From contig CM065815.1 in NCBI GenBank assembly GCA_033398695.1, positions 141,219,001 to 141,283,000 on the forward strand: a DNA stretch of 64,000 nt, given 5' to 3'. The position numbers and the translations under genes were made by a program. The DNA comes from Orobanche coerulescens (taxonomy: Eukaryota; Streptophyta; Magnoliopsida; Lamiales; Orobanchaceae). The notes under the pieces were generated by a model. That model worked only from the letters and a program-made list of their open reading frames with translations, did no database searches and was not told the DNA's origin. Of the stretch, positions 23,449-35,300 are shown one piece after another (the first letter of the stretch is position 1; each line of letters begins with the position of its first letter).

Positions 23449-24600
23449 TTGCCGAAGAACCTTCGCCACAGACGCTTCGAACCAATGTCGCCGAACCACG
23501 TGAAGTCGCTCCCGCCCCTTCAACAATGGAATCCGAGGACGGTACCGAACTCCGAGGATGTCCAACTTACTTCACGTCCATCCGTGAATGTAAGAAGGTT
23601 GAACGGCGCCGCAGACTTCGCCCAACTGAACTCTCCGATCTCCGCCGCACGAAAAGAGCGCTGCGAGCTCTTGGCCTTCGATCGTATTTATCCAAGATGC
23701 AAGAACGCTCTATCTTCCGTTGAAAAGGCATCAATTGGATGCACACCTCTGCAGTCGAAGAAATGACCACTCTTCAACACAAAGTATCTCGAGTTGTCGA
23801 CGCATTCATTCTTTTGCCGAAGTTTTCAAGCAAGCCTTGAAGATCATGGAAGATAAACAGAGCAATCGCTGAAGGAGGAAGCTACAAAGACAAGGATAGT
23901 CAAGCCAAGACACTGTGCAATGATTGAGAATGACTCTCAACTGCGTGCTCACGACAAATGCATTCAAGAAATGTCGCAGACTCTTTCCTCCCTTGTTGAA
24001 AGAATAACCAAAGATCGAGACCAAACAAGACGCCGCTCTTGAAATCCCGCAAAGTCTTGATGAAGCCAAAAAGGGGGAAGAGGCACGAGAAGTCGCAAGG
24101 AGAATAAGGTCGCAACAAGAAAGGGAATTTGAGGTTTGCTCAAGCAGATCACCGCCGAATTGAACAAGTGGCACCTCCATCCCATAGTTTTAAAATTTCG
24201 TGCTCCGCATCGAATTCCATGATCCCAATGTCCCTTGGCAAACTCTTATTCAAAGACCTTCGGAAATTCGTCACGACCAACCGCAACCCAACCGCCGACG
24301 AAGTGAAGCACTTGGAGGAAGAACGAATCGATGAGATATTTTGTCGACTCATCGTGGAATCCGCCATCTTCAAAAATTATAAAACGTTAGCGAAGCGCAG
24401 ATAAGTTTACGAAGATGCTAGAAGAAGGTAAACTCCTCTCCAAATCGAAATGAAATCAAAACATAGAAGAGGAGATCGGGTCACCCATCCGTAAGATTGG
24501 ATACTTGCCTTTGATCGCTCATATGAAGGAAGAGCGATTTACCAGATCGAGGCAATGATTCACTTCAAAATCGGTGGCGCGGCACCGAGAACGGACCGGA
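23449..24600 (+). pseudogene. Broken C-terminal coiled-coil part of the extra ORF
   Basis: After the stop at 23448, fragments in several frames match the C-terminal half of the better copy at 45353-46378: RRLNGAADFAQLN near 23599, a VEKAS-containing piece near 23720, NPTADEVKHLEEERIDEIF (about 24288-24345), then a coiled-coil and KHRRGDRVTHP-like segment to about 24500. Frameshifts and stops break it at least five times. The match shows that this was once one long protein. Confidence 0.7.
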
Positions 24601-25135
24601 AAAAGACCATGGAGGCATGCGGATTATAGATAAGGAGATGAAATTTATGTATATTATTTTTGTTTTTGTAATTTCTATTCAAAGACAAACTTTGTACTCA
24701 ATCATTTTGAATATCAATAAAATAGTTTGTTTGTCTTGAAAGATTACAACTCGTAATCTACTGTGTTAATGTATGATTACTTAAAATTGTTTGATAAGAA
24801 TCTCAAGTTAGATAAACTTGATTGAAAATACTGCATTTGCGAACTAGTCTACGAACAGTTCATAATTTGATTGTAAACTTAGAATACATTGTAAGATTGT
24901 GCCTGCGCGCCAATCATAGGCTTAAGTTGTAATAAATCTCAAACTGTATCGAACGTGCCTGCGAGTAGTTCATTATTGTAGACTAAGTCACTAAGTCAGA
25001 CCTTTTGACAAAAGACCAAGAAATCTGCCAGAAGTCATCAAAGAAGAATGCTTCATGAAGAAGGTTTTGGCATCATCAAGAAGACTCGAAGAGTTAAGAA
25101 AGTTAGTCTTGGCAAATTGTCAAAAAGGGGGAAAT
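24601..25135 (+). other. 3' untranslated region and polypurine tract
   Basis: Contains an AATAAA signal (about 24715-24720) after the extra ORF and ends with the purine tract CAAAAAGGGGGAAAT immediately before the 3' LTR. No protein is recognised. The same layout occurs at 61902-62454 in the sister element. Confidence 0.75.
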
Positions 25136-26271
25136 TGTTGGGAAAACAAACACCATGTATCGAAACAGCCGGGATACTCGAATCCCTGTATCGAATGTTA
25201 TTTAGAGGTTTTGACATATATGCCAAATACAGTAAAGGAAATCAGACGAGGCTTTAAGGCTTTATCCTGTATCGAAGACCTACCTCGAATCAGCATAAGT
25301 GAAGCTCGTCAGTACAGCAAGAAGACTTGTAAAAGACCAAGTATGGAAACTGTCTCGACACCCAAAATACAGTTATCTTCCATACAGTTCACAAAAGGAC
25401 AAGAAGGAACACAAGTCAAGTCCCGTTGAACAAAGAAGTATTTAAATACTCAAGGATAAAGTATTTAAATACTGCCAGTCTTCAGATCTTCAGAATCCCG
25501 CAAAATCCGGATCATGTCTTATTCCCGTTGAAGGAAATCTTATTCAAATGGATACATCTCAACGGATACTTTCTTCAGAGACTATATATATCCTATGAAG
25601 ACATTGAAGATCAGTTACCCAAGTAACCTAATACTCAAGCTATCAAGGTTATCATCTGAGCAAACATATCTCCAAAGCATACTGCAATTAAGAACGAAAG
25701 AGATATACAGTGCTCAACATCAAGAACAGCCATCATCAGCTCAAGAACTTGATATTCAAAGTCACTGTTCTTACACGGTTACCTACCCTTTTACCTCTCG
25801 TAAAACCGAGCTCTGGTGAACTCAACAAGTTATTCGACTGTGGGACGAATAAGGACGAAGCTTTGGAACTGTGTGTGAAGAAGCTAGTCAAGAAGGAAGC
25901 TTTAACCAATCTGTGTGAACGGTTGAAAGTGACATTCTTTGTATCAATCTGTGTGAACGATACAAGGATAAGTTTGTTTATAATTACGTAGTTGTGTACG
26001 CATTAATTATAATAAACTTTTTACTCCTGTGTGGAGGACCAGTGGACGTAGAGGGGTTTACCTCGAACCACTTAAATTACAATGTTATTTACCTTCAGCT
26101 TTTACTGTTTTAAATTACTGTGATATATTAAGTATGCACCAAACACTTCGTCGTATCCACAAAGAACTCATCGTATCCAAGACTTCCGCTACGCACTCAG
26201 ATTTAGATTCCGTACAGTTTGTTGTTTAAACTATTTTCCAAACTGTATCCAGTATACTTAAGTGGCCAACA
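25136..26271 (+). repeat. 3' LTR of the Sirevirus-like element (1136 bp)
   Basis: Starts TGTTGGGAAAAC and ends GTGGCCAACA. It is the direct repeat of 14043-15188 with small differences, including several lost TG dinucleotides in the CTGTGTG region. Confidence 0.92.
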
Positions 26272-26276
26272 ATAAT

Positions 26277-27948
26277 AGTGCATAATCTTCAACCCTCTAA
26301 GGAGGAATTTAGTTGTTCTTCAGGAACTGTCAATAAATTTGGCACTACCCTTTTTTCTCACACGGAAAGTATCATTTATTTTTAAAGATATCATGCATAT
26401 TTGCATTTTGATGCGACAATAAATCATGACCAATATATAATCCCAAGAACTTGGCACTCGATTCATAAAAAGAAGAAATAAGATAAGCTAAGAATTTGAA
26501 TGATGCAAAACTCTTCAGGATATTTGACCCTTTTATCATTAAATATATATCAACGATCAATTCAAATCATACTTCAGGTATGACATTATCTCTCATATTG
26601 ATAAAAACTCATAATATATCATAAGAGATAATAAAATACTAAACTGCACAATATATAAGATTAGATATTGATATACAATCTTAAAATTATCATTCTCGTG
26701 TCCTTATCATTAACAGTTAATAATATCCACTCTACAGGATAAAATTTATAAGTAATTATCCCCTACAAGGATAAACTCTAAATTTTATCTACTTGATGAC
26801 ATATAATTTGAGCTATGTAATATTAAAGTTTATAATTTAATATTGTTCACTCCCGGAAACAACTATTAGTACATATGATAGGAATATTCAACCACGCACT
26901 AATCTTGCTACCATTGGAGCACAATCAGATTATGATTGTAGTGTATATCATATATGTTACAATCTCGATAGAGAGTATTCTGAAATTATATTAATATTCT
27001 TTATTTGAGATATAAGTTATATTTTCCTTCACGGATACTATCGTGCTACATCAAGAGCACATGATTTAATTATGTTGTTATATTTATAACTAACAAATCA
27101 ATATTCTTCACGAATATTGTACTATTGCATAATTTATGTATAAACAAGAATTATTTATTTAGAATAGTAATATTCTTCAAGAATATTACAATTAATTGTG
27201 CTACTCGGGAGCAATAATTTTAAGATTCATAATTTAATATACAAAGTAAAATAAAATAGTACGAGAAATAAGCAAGGCTCGAAATAATTAAATTAAAATA
27301 ATTGCTACTTCAAGAGCACTTACACTATTCATCAGGAATATTATGTTGTGTTTTTCATTAGGAATTTACGCAAATTATTAGATCTCATGGTGTTCCTCAT
27401 GAACACATCATATTCAATTAGAATATGATGAGATAACGTTGTGCTTCTTCAAGAACTACAACAAATCTTTTATCTTAATAATCTTCTGGATTATTAAGTA
27501 TTGTTAAATCATGTTTCTTCTGGAAACAAAGAGGAATATGATTTGATAATAAATTTCGAGGTCATCATATATATTATTTATATATATGATGCACACAAAA
27601 ATATAAAATTTAATAACTAAAGAATATATATTTTCCCTCGAAATCATCATATGCAAGAAAGTTTTTGAAGGAGTAAATAGAATTAATACCGTTCACCAAT
27701 GTAAAAAACACTATTTCTGCTCGGACTATTTGTTTATGTATGCAATACGTTTTAGAATCCGATCTCCAATTTGTAGATCTGTTTGTCAGGAAGATACTGT
27801 AAGAATTTCATACTGATCCGACGGTTAACAAAGCGGGAATCATGATTTTTGCACGGTCTTGCAGTGCAGAAAATGTGCTCGCATTTTTTTTATTTCGAAA
27901 ATTGGAGAGAAATAAAAAATTTACTGGTAGAGTGTCACGCTGATAACG
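26277..27948 (-). other. Hairpin-rich relic of an old LTR element, segment 3, with 5' leader
   Basis: This is the densest hairpin region: 26315-26327 (GTTC-TTCAG-GAAC), 26567-26583 (TCATAC-TTCAG-GTATGA), 27043-27060, 27099-27119 (CAATATTC-TTCAC-GAATATTG), 27167-27189 (GTAATATTC-TTCAA-GAATATTAC), 27303-27318, 27390-27406, 27406-27430, 27438-27462, 27474-27498 (10-bp arms, loop TTCTG) and 27512-27528 (loop TTCTG). From about 27660 to 27948 the minus strand looks like the leader after a 5' LTR, beginning CGTTATCAGCGTGAC. No Gag or Pol is recognised. Confidence 0.55.
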
Positions 27949-28108
27949 TGTTATAAATATAGAGAGAAAGAGGAAATTATTATAGAAGATGGGAGAAACC
28001 AATGAAGTTGTGTATATCATTATGAATGCCATAGATCTCTATTTATAGGTACACATCTAGGGTTTTATGGGCATATTAGTTATTTACTAAATACATGACT
28101 CATTTACA
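27949..28108 (-). repeat. Short LTR (160 bp) of the hairpin-rich element
   Basis: On the minus strand it starts TGTAAATGAG, has a CTATAAATAGAG TATA box (about 28038-28049), and ends ATTTATAACA, directly followed by CGTTATCAGC. ACACGTTATCAGC after a short LTR recurs in a group of plant LTR retrotransposons; I recognise the motif but cannot assign the tRNA. The second LTR is not found in the window, so the borders rest on one copy. Confidence 0.5.
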
Positions 28109-28244
28109 ACAATGATATAGTTATTGAGCATTTTCTCTAAAATCCCATTTTTTTGGTTAGTTTTGTTTAACGTGTTTGTAGAATTTTTATAAACACCTAT
28201 AAGAAATGGAACTTTTGTAATGTTTTCTGAAAAAACCGGGTGTA

Positions 28245-28990
28245 ATTTCTTGGGGTGTCTAAATGGTTCTCGGTTAGAACCAGAACTGAACCGGAACTGT
28301 ATATTCGGTTTTCGGTCCGATTTTCGGTTCCGTATGTCTAAATTTTTCGATTTTCGATTAGAACCGGAACCGAACGGTTTAGAACTGAAAACCGATTTTG
28401 TAATAATATATTATATATTTATTAAATATTAATATATTTTATAATTTATAATTTTAAAAATTCAAACCCTAAATGACTAAATCCCTAAATCCCTATTTTC
28501 ATTTTCTCTCTCTCCCATCTCACACTGTCACACGCACGCAGCGGCGCCTCTCTCCGGTTTCTCCCTAGCCGTCGCCACCGGACCTCTTCGGCATTCGCCC
28601 GCGCCCAGCGGCGCGCCCACAGCAGCACCAGCACGCCGCGCCACCACACAGCAGCACGCCGTCCGGCGACACCAGACCCGCCGAACCGTCGTCCCCGTGC
28701 AAGAATTAGACAGATGATCCTTTTATCGTCTTAATTGCCTGCACATGAACTTGTTGAAGACGACTATGCAAACTTTGAGAAGAATCACTAGCATTGTAAT
28801 AATAGAAAATATAAGAAGCAAATTGTGAGTTTTGTTTTTAATTATTGGTGGTTCTATATATCGTCTGAGGAGAGGCACTAAGGAAGCGGGTTTTTTCGAA
28901 TTAAGAAAAAACAATTTTTTTCTGGGTTAGCCGAACCGGAACCGAAAATAATCGGCCGATTCCGATTAACCAAAATTTTATATCTGCACA
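28245..28990. mobile_element. hAT-like non-autonomous transposon
   Basis: The left end begins near GGGGTGTCTAAATGG and is packed with GGTTCGGTT/CCGAACC-type subterminal repeats (28270-28395). The right end has the inverted set (GCCGAACCGGAACCGAAAA, about 28929-28947). The centre is a GC-rich block (28500-28700) resembling the first-exon region of plant hAT transposases, but with no readable transposase. This pattern fits hAT-family deletion derivatives. I could not confirm the terminal inverted repeats or an 8-bp duplication. Confidence 0.45.
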
Positions 28991-29064
28991 TTCTCCATTG
29001 TTGTGGCAAGTCCCCCCCCCTCTCTCTAGAACACTCGAACCTCTGGTAAGGTAAACACCAAGCC

Positions 29065-29172
29065 TTTTTCTTCTTCAGTGCACCGCCTGATCAATTAAAA
29101 ATCGGTCACGAATCAGTTAACGCACTATTATTTTTGCTGAATAGTAGCAGATGGCTTCACGGCTGCCTTCCC
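29065..29172 (+). pseudogene. Exon-like host sequence, left part, split by the gypsy insertion
   Basis: A CT-rich leader (29010-29045) ends at a possible splice donor CTGGTAAGG, and a possible acceptor GTAGCAG lies at 29144-29150, followed at once by ATGGCTTCACGG (29151). The frame runs into the gypsy element at 29173. Taken across the insertion, it continues from 39833 to a TAA at 39904-39906, giving 31 codons, or more if a GTAAAA donor at 39903 is used. The protein is not recognised. The splice-like sites make a real host gene plausible, but chance is not excluded. Confidence 0.35.
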
Positions 29173-29931
29173 TGTTGGTAGCCCATCCTACTCAGAATCA
29201 ACGTAGGCACTCCAGGCAGCTAAACCGGCCGAGCAGAACCTGAAGTCGGACCGGACAAAAAACCCGATTTCCAACCGGGCTCGCTGAAAACCGGAAAGGA
29301 CGGTGACTCTAAGGCCGACCCGGCATCTGACCCAGGAAGGCTGAGCAGAGAAAGGACGAAAATGTCCCGATTCAAGACTACGGCAGAACCGGCCTGGACG
29401 GCGGGAGACCCGAAGCCGACCAGAGCAGCGGGGGGCCCAAGGACCGACCCTATCAGATAGACATCACCGGAGGTCGGCAAAACAGACCCGCATGCCAATT
29501 AACGCATGCAGTCACGCCCCTTCCCAAGGCACTCCTTAGAGGCCGCCACGTGTCCAAGACTTAAATGCAGACTGACAAATGTTATGTGCATATTCCCCAA
29601 ACATGCGCCAGCTGTCATCTCTCCACTGGCCCAGATTGTCTATATATGGAAGAAATGAACAGTAAAAAGGGATCTTTAGGATTTTAAGCATTAATAAGAG
29701 AGAGAAAAAAGAGAGATCTGAGATATACTAAAAAAGAACAAAAAAGACTTGTAATTAACGAGCAAACTGGATAGACCGGCACACATTATTCTGCTCGGCT
29801 CTATGCTATTAAAAGGTCATTAATAAAATTTAGTGATCAAACATCTTCCACTTTATTTGTTATTTTCTACGTGTCTTCGATCCATTTGTCCCGATCAGTA
29901 CACGTGACGTTGACCAAACCAGACGTCAACA
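29173..29931 (+). repeat. 5' LTR of the Tat gypsy element (759 bp)
   Basis: TGTTGGTAGC to GACGTCAACA. A TATA box TATATATGG is at 29641-29649. The U3 part is GC-rich with repeated CCGACC/GGTCGG words. Confidence 0.95.
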
Positions 29932-29934
29932 GAT

Positions 29935-29951
29935 TGGCGCTAGAAGGAGGG
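29935..29951 (+). other. Primer-binding site of the Tat gypsy element
   Basis: TGGCGCTAGAAGGAGGG starts three bases after the LTR. It is nearly the same as the site in the pol-less tandem element (TGGCGCTAGAGGAAGGG at 54729), which links the two families. I do not assign the tRNA. Confidence 0.75.
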
Positions 29952-29996
29952 CCGCAACCTTCGATAAAAAAGGTAGAGACAGACCCTTCACCAGCA

Positions 29997-32284
29997 ATGT
30001 CTCACAACAGTTCGAAAAACCTTCAGCCCGCGACGGAGGAAGAAAACCTCCTTAAAGTGGTTGAATGCTTTAAGCACCCTGCATTCATCCAAGGCATGGC
30101 GGCCCTTATGGCAAGAGTTATAGGGGGCGGGACCCTTCAAAAACCCGAGGATCACCTCGAGGCAGAATCTCAGACGGCCCGCCCCGCTGCCTCGGGACGA
30201 AGCAGAAAAAGGACGGCCTCGGGGGCCGCCGGCGAAAGGGCAGAGAGCCACGGCGAAAGCTCACATCCCTCACGGAAAAGTAAACTTTCGCGCCCCCCGT
30301 CCGTTTTTGATCGCCTTGGGGCGGGAAGGAAAATCGAGAAGGCAGCACCGGCTCCTACTGTCCAGAGTCAGAGCCGTAAGGAAGAGAAGGTTCACCACCC
30401 GTCCCTAAATCCAACGCAAATATTGCCTCCCACTCCGGGCGATAATTCGAGCGAGATCGAGTTTCTAAAAAAGCGCCTTACGGAGCTCGAAAATAAACAA
30501 CTCCAGCCATCCCAAAGTTCGGAATGGCTCAACAGCCAGGAGAGTCCCCTAGCCCCTAGCGTTCTGGCGGAACCTCTCCCGGAGAAGTTCAAAATTCCTC
30601 AAATTCCGCCATATAACGGAGAAACAGACCCTAACGCCCATCTTGGGCATTATAATTCCTGGATGGATCTACATGGGTCTCAGGACGCGTTCCGATGCCG
30701 AATGTTTTCCCTAACTCTGGGGGAGAGGGCCCAGAGGTGGTATTGGACGCTGCCCCATCATTCGGTTCAGACATGGGCTCAGCTTTCGGCGACGTTCCGA
30801 TCCCATTTCATGGGGTCCCTTGTGCGGGTCGCCCCACGCTCATCCATTGCTTCCGTGATCCAGGGGCCGAACGAGTCCCTTAAAGATTATATATCCCGTT
30901 TTAATAAACGGATATTAGAGACGGAGCCCATGTCCGACGATGCGCCGCCATTATTGCCTGTGCCGCCTTCTCAAAAATTCTTTCTTTACCGGACGGTGTG
31001 CCGAATGTCCCACACACCTACCAGGAATTTTTGGAGCGCGCTAGCTCCCACATAGCTGCCGAGGAAGCCATGCCGGCACCAATGTTAGTCATGCCCTCCG
31101 ATCAGAAAGGATCGTATAAGAAGAAAGAAGAAAGGCGTGACTACAAAGAGACCCGTCAAGAACCTCGACGGGAAAATAAAACCCCTGCCTCTTCCTCGGC
31201 AGCCCCGGCCGCTCAAAGCTATCGCCGGCCTGAGCTCATGGCCAATTTCGCTGAAATATATTCCATTGGAGCTGCGGCGATATTCGATCAAATAAAAGGC
31301 AAAAACTTGCTCCCAGTCCCCCGGCCTATCTATAAAGATCAGAAGGACATGGACCAGACCCGCTTTTGTAAATATCATGAGTCAGCGGGTCACAACACCG
31401 AGCAGTGCCGAGACCTCGTTGCCGCCCTGATCGCAGCATGCGACGAAACAGGCTTGAGGCGGTTTACTCGGAACCCGCCTCGGGATCGCCAGGATAGGGC
31501 CGACCCGACGAGAGCCAAGAATGATCGGGTGCCTCCGGCCCCCAAATCCCCCCGGGAAATTCTAACGATTATGGGCACCGCCGAGGTCGATGACCCTCGG
31601 TCCAAGCGCCAGAAAAAGGCATCCATCCGAGAAGCCACCACTTCCTATCAGCGGACCGAGCGCCGAGCAGAAGGGTTTCTATCGGTGGCCGAAGAAGCCC
31701 CCAAAAACCCCCAGCTGGCGGTTACTTTTGAGGAATCCGACGCTGGCGGCTTGGACCATCCCCATTCAGACGCACTTGTCATCACTCTGCCCATAATGGG
31801 GATACCGGTCCACAGGGTATTGGTGGACTCCGGGGCTTATGCAAGCATCATTTACCTTCATACCCTTCGTAGGATGAAGGTAGACCAATCGTATGTCCGA
31901 CCCTGCAAAGAGGACATCCGGGGATTTGCCAACTGCCGCACCTCCCCGCTGGGGGAAATTGACCTCGCCCTGGAATTTGGTCAGGGGCCGATCAGAAGAA
32001 CGATGATCACAACCTTTAAGATCATCGACGTGCACAGCGACTACAATGCCATCGTAGGCCGACCTGTGATGTCGAGGCTGAGAGCCACTCAGTCCACCTA
32101 CCACCTGTGCATGAAATTCCCTACCCCGGACGGCGTCGGGGTACACAGAGGGGATCAAAGGGCGGCCCGGGAATGCAATCTCAGCATCCGGGATCGCGAG
32201 ATCAACGCCGCAGAAGCCATCCCGGAAAATCTTCCGGGAGAAATGGAGACTACCAACTCGAGCAATGACGGAAACACCTGCTGA
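29997..32284 (+). pseudogene. gag: Gag and protease of the Tat gypsy element, one frameshift
   Basis: The ATG at 29997 opens a frame to 31055. It has a basic low-complexity start and the gypsy Gag domain: FKIPQIPPYNGETDPNAHL, DAFRCRMFSLTLGERAQRWY, LKDYISRFNKRILE. Near 30945 the frame shifts by one base and continues as 30998-32284. That part holds the Tat-type knuckle CKYHESAGHNTEQC (CX2HX4HX4C) around 31366-31406 and the aspartic protease, with catalytic VDSGAYASIIY (Asp at 31825-31827) and the NAIVGRPVMSRL segment near 32045. Gag packages RNA and protease matures the particle. One indel makes Gag discontinuous. Codons and GC content match pol. Confidence 0.88.
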
Positions 32285-32387
32285 CCGGGGCCCGACGGTC
32301 CCGGCCGCGCAAACCCCGGAATGAGAATCGGGCAAAGGGCGGATCGCGCCGCAGCTGAGAAAGAGCCGATCTTAGAAGAAGATCCCG

Positions 32388-35300
32388 TTGACCCGCGTAT
32401 CAAAATCCAAAAGGAAAAATCCGCCACGCCGAGCCAACAAGAAGCTGGACACAGTCGACATAGATTCATCTAATCCCGCCAAGGCTAAAGATCGCCACAA
32501 CCTCCAAGAACCGATCCGCTCCGAGCTTGTCTTCCATCTAAGACAAAATTTGGATGTCTTTGCTTGGACCCATTCTGATATGCCGGGGATCGATCCGGAA
32601 CTGGCATGCCACCAACTGAACATCGACCCCAGCTCAAAAACGGTCGTCCAGAAGAGGAGAAAGATGGGGCCCGAGCGACAGAAAGGGCTGGAAGAGGAGG
32701 TAGAAAAGCTAATTGATAACGGGTTTATTCGGGAAGCCCAATACCCGACCTGGGTAGCCAACCCGGTTCTGGTAAAAAAGCCGACCGGGCTATGGAGGCT
32801 CTGGATTGACTTCTCCAACCTGAATAAAGCCTGCCCAAAAGATAGCTACCCGCTCCCCCATATCGATTACATGGTAGATTCCACGGCCGGGCACGAGCTA
32901 ATGAGCTTCATGGATGCCTATTCTGGATACAACCAGATTCCAATGCACCCCGCCGATGAGGAAAATACCTCCTTCTACTCGGCCTGTGGCTTATACTGCT
33001 ACCGGATGATGCCTTTCGGGCTCAAGAATGCCGGCGTGACATATCAACGCCTGGTAAATAAAATGTTCAATAGCTTGATAGGTCATACTATGGAAGTATA
33101 TGTAGATGACATGTTAGTTAAATCCCTGCGCTCGGCCGACCATGTACATGACCTCAATAAAATGTTTGCTATTTTGCGAGAGTATAAGATGAAGCTAAAT
33201 CCGAAGAAATGTTCCTTAGGGGTAGGTTCTGGAAAATTCCTCGGCTACATGGTAAGCCAAAGAGGGATTGAAGCCAACCCCGATAAAATTAAGGCAGTAG
33301 CCAAGCTTGTTCCCCCAAACTCGGTCAAAAAGGTGCAAAGCCTAACTGGCCGCCTAGCCGCACTGAGCCGTTTCATCTCCCGCTCAACGGATAAGTGCAA
33401 ACCTTTCTTTGAGGCGATAAAAAAGAACAAGGATTTTCAATGGACAGAACCTTGCCAAAAAGCCTTCGAAGCTATCAAGAAAGTTCTAGCGGAAGCCCCG
33501 ACCCTGCAGAGACCGTCCCGAGGGGAACTTCTTAACTTATATCTCGCAGTCTCCGACTCCGCGATCAGCGCCGCGCTGATTCGAACGGAGAATGCGGTGC
33601 AACATCCGGTCTATTATGTGAGTCAGGCCCTTCATGATGCCGAACTCAGATATGCCCCGATGGAAAAACTGGCCTATGCACTCATAATGGCATCCCGGAA
33701 GTTGAGGCCCTACTTTTTGGAACATCAGGTAGTCGTCTTAACCAACTATCCATTAAAACAGGTTATGCACCGACCTGATGTTTCCGGCCGGATGGTAAAA
33801 TGGGCCGTCGAACTGGGACAGTTTGACATCACTTATGAATCGCGCACTGCTATAAAGGGACAAGCCCTTGCGGACTTCATTGCAGAGTTCACGCCCGCAA
33901 TTACCCAGGAGGACGACCGATCAGAAGAATGGTCGCTCTACGTGGATGGGTCCTCTACCGCTGACCGATCGGGTGCGGGAATAGTCCTCGTCAGTCCCGA
34001 CCAGCGCCTATTCTGCTCGGCTATTCGCCTGAGCTTCCCAACCACCAACAACGAGGCAGAATATGAAGCTCTCTTGGCTGGTCTAGAAATGGCGACCTCC
34101 CTCGGCCTTACCCGACTCACCATCCTGAGTGATTCTCAGTTGATGGTCAACCAGATCAACGGCGAATACGAAGCCAAAGAGCCTAAACTGGTTAAGTACC
34201 TCAACCTGGCTCGAGCCCGGCTACAAGGTTTTCAGGAAACTATACAACATATTCCCCGAACGGAAAACATTCAGGCCGACTCTTTGGCCAAACTTGCATC
34301 CAGTGCCGGGGCCGAGCATATGGATGAGGTCAGCATAGGGTATCATGCCTCATCGGCCCTGGAGATGGCCGAAATCCAAGCAGCGGAACAGTCAGAACCG
34401 CGAGTGTGGATGCAGCCTATAATGCAATACCTGCAAAGCGACATTTTACCCGAAGACCGAGCGCAAGCAAGATCCTTACGAACTCAATCTGCCCGGTTCA
34501 CTATCGTGGACGGAGCATTATATAAAAGAGGATATTCGGTTCCGCTGCTAAAGTGCCTATCCGAATCAGAAGCCGAATATGCCCTCAGAGAGGTGCATGA
34601 GGGTATATGCGGAAACCACTCCGGCGGCCAGGCGTTGGCCTACAAGTTAATCCGACAAGGCTACTATTGGCCCGATCTAAAAAAAGATGCCATTGCGCTC
34701 GTACGAAAATGTGTCCGGTGCCAAATCATTGCCCCGCAGATCCGATCCCCCCCGGAAGCCCTCACGTCCGTATATTGTCCATGGCCATTCGCCAAGTGGG
34801 GAATCGACTTGATCGGCCCTCTGCCTAGGGGACGGGGAGGAGTGCAATACGCAATCGTCGCAGTCGACTATTTTATGAAATGGGCCGAGGCCGAACCTAT
34901 GGCACGAACAACCGAACAGAAGATAGTCGACTTCATATGGAAGTCAATCATATGCCGGTTAGGAATCCCTCAATCCATTGTCTCGGATAATGCGAAACAG
35001 TTTGACAACAAGAAATTCCGATCTTTCTGCGACGGTCTCCAAATACGAAATAACTTTTCCACGCCCTATTATCCTCAATCTAACGGGCAGGTGGAGGCAG
35101 TCAACAAGATCTTAAAGCAACATCTCAAGACTCGCCTAGAGGAACTCAAGGGTTCCTGGCCAGAAGAACTCCCCGGGACCCTATGGGCCTACCGAACAAC
35201 GCATAGATCCGCCACCAGAGAAACGCCATTCTCCTTGGCTTTCGGCTCTGAAGCCGTTATCCCGGTCGAAATCGGGGCACCTACCTACCGAGTAGCACAT

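Larger units (their letters stand above)
14043..26271 (+). mobile_element. Sirevirus-like Ty1/copia element, 12.2 kb, TSD ATAAT
   Basis: LTRs at 14043-15188 and 25136-26271 (TGTTGGGAAAAC to GTGGCCAACA) are flanked by ATAAT at 14038-14042 and 26272-26276. The primer site TGGTATCAGAGA starts at 15191, and AAAAAGGGGGAAAT precedes the 3' LTR. Internal order is gag with a long coiled-coil tail, protease, integrase, reverse transcriptase, RNase H, then an extra ORF with its own promoter. Length, copia order, coiled-coil Gag and a 3' extra ORF fit the Sirevirus (SIRE/Maximus) lineage. Gag and pol carry many frameshifts and stops, so the copy is not autonomous. Confidence 0.93.
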
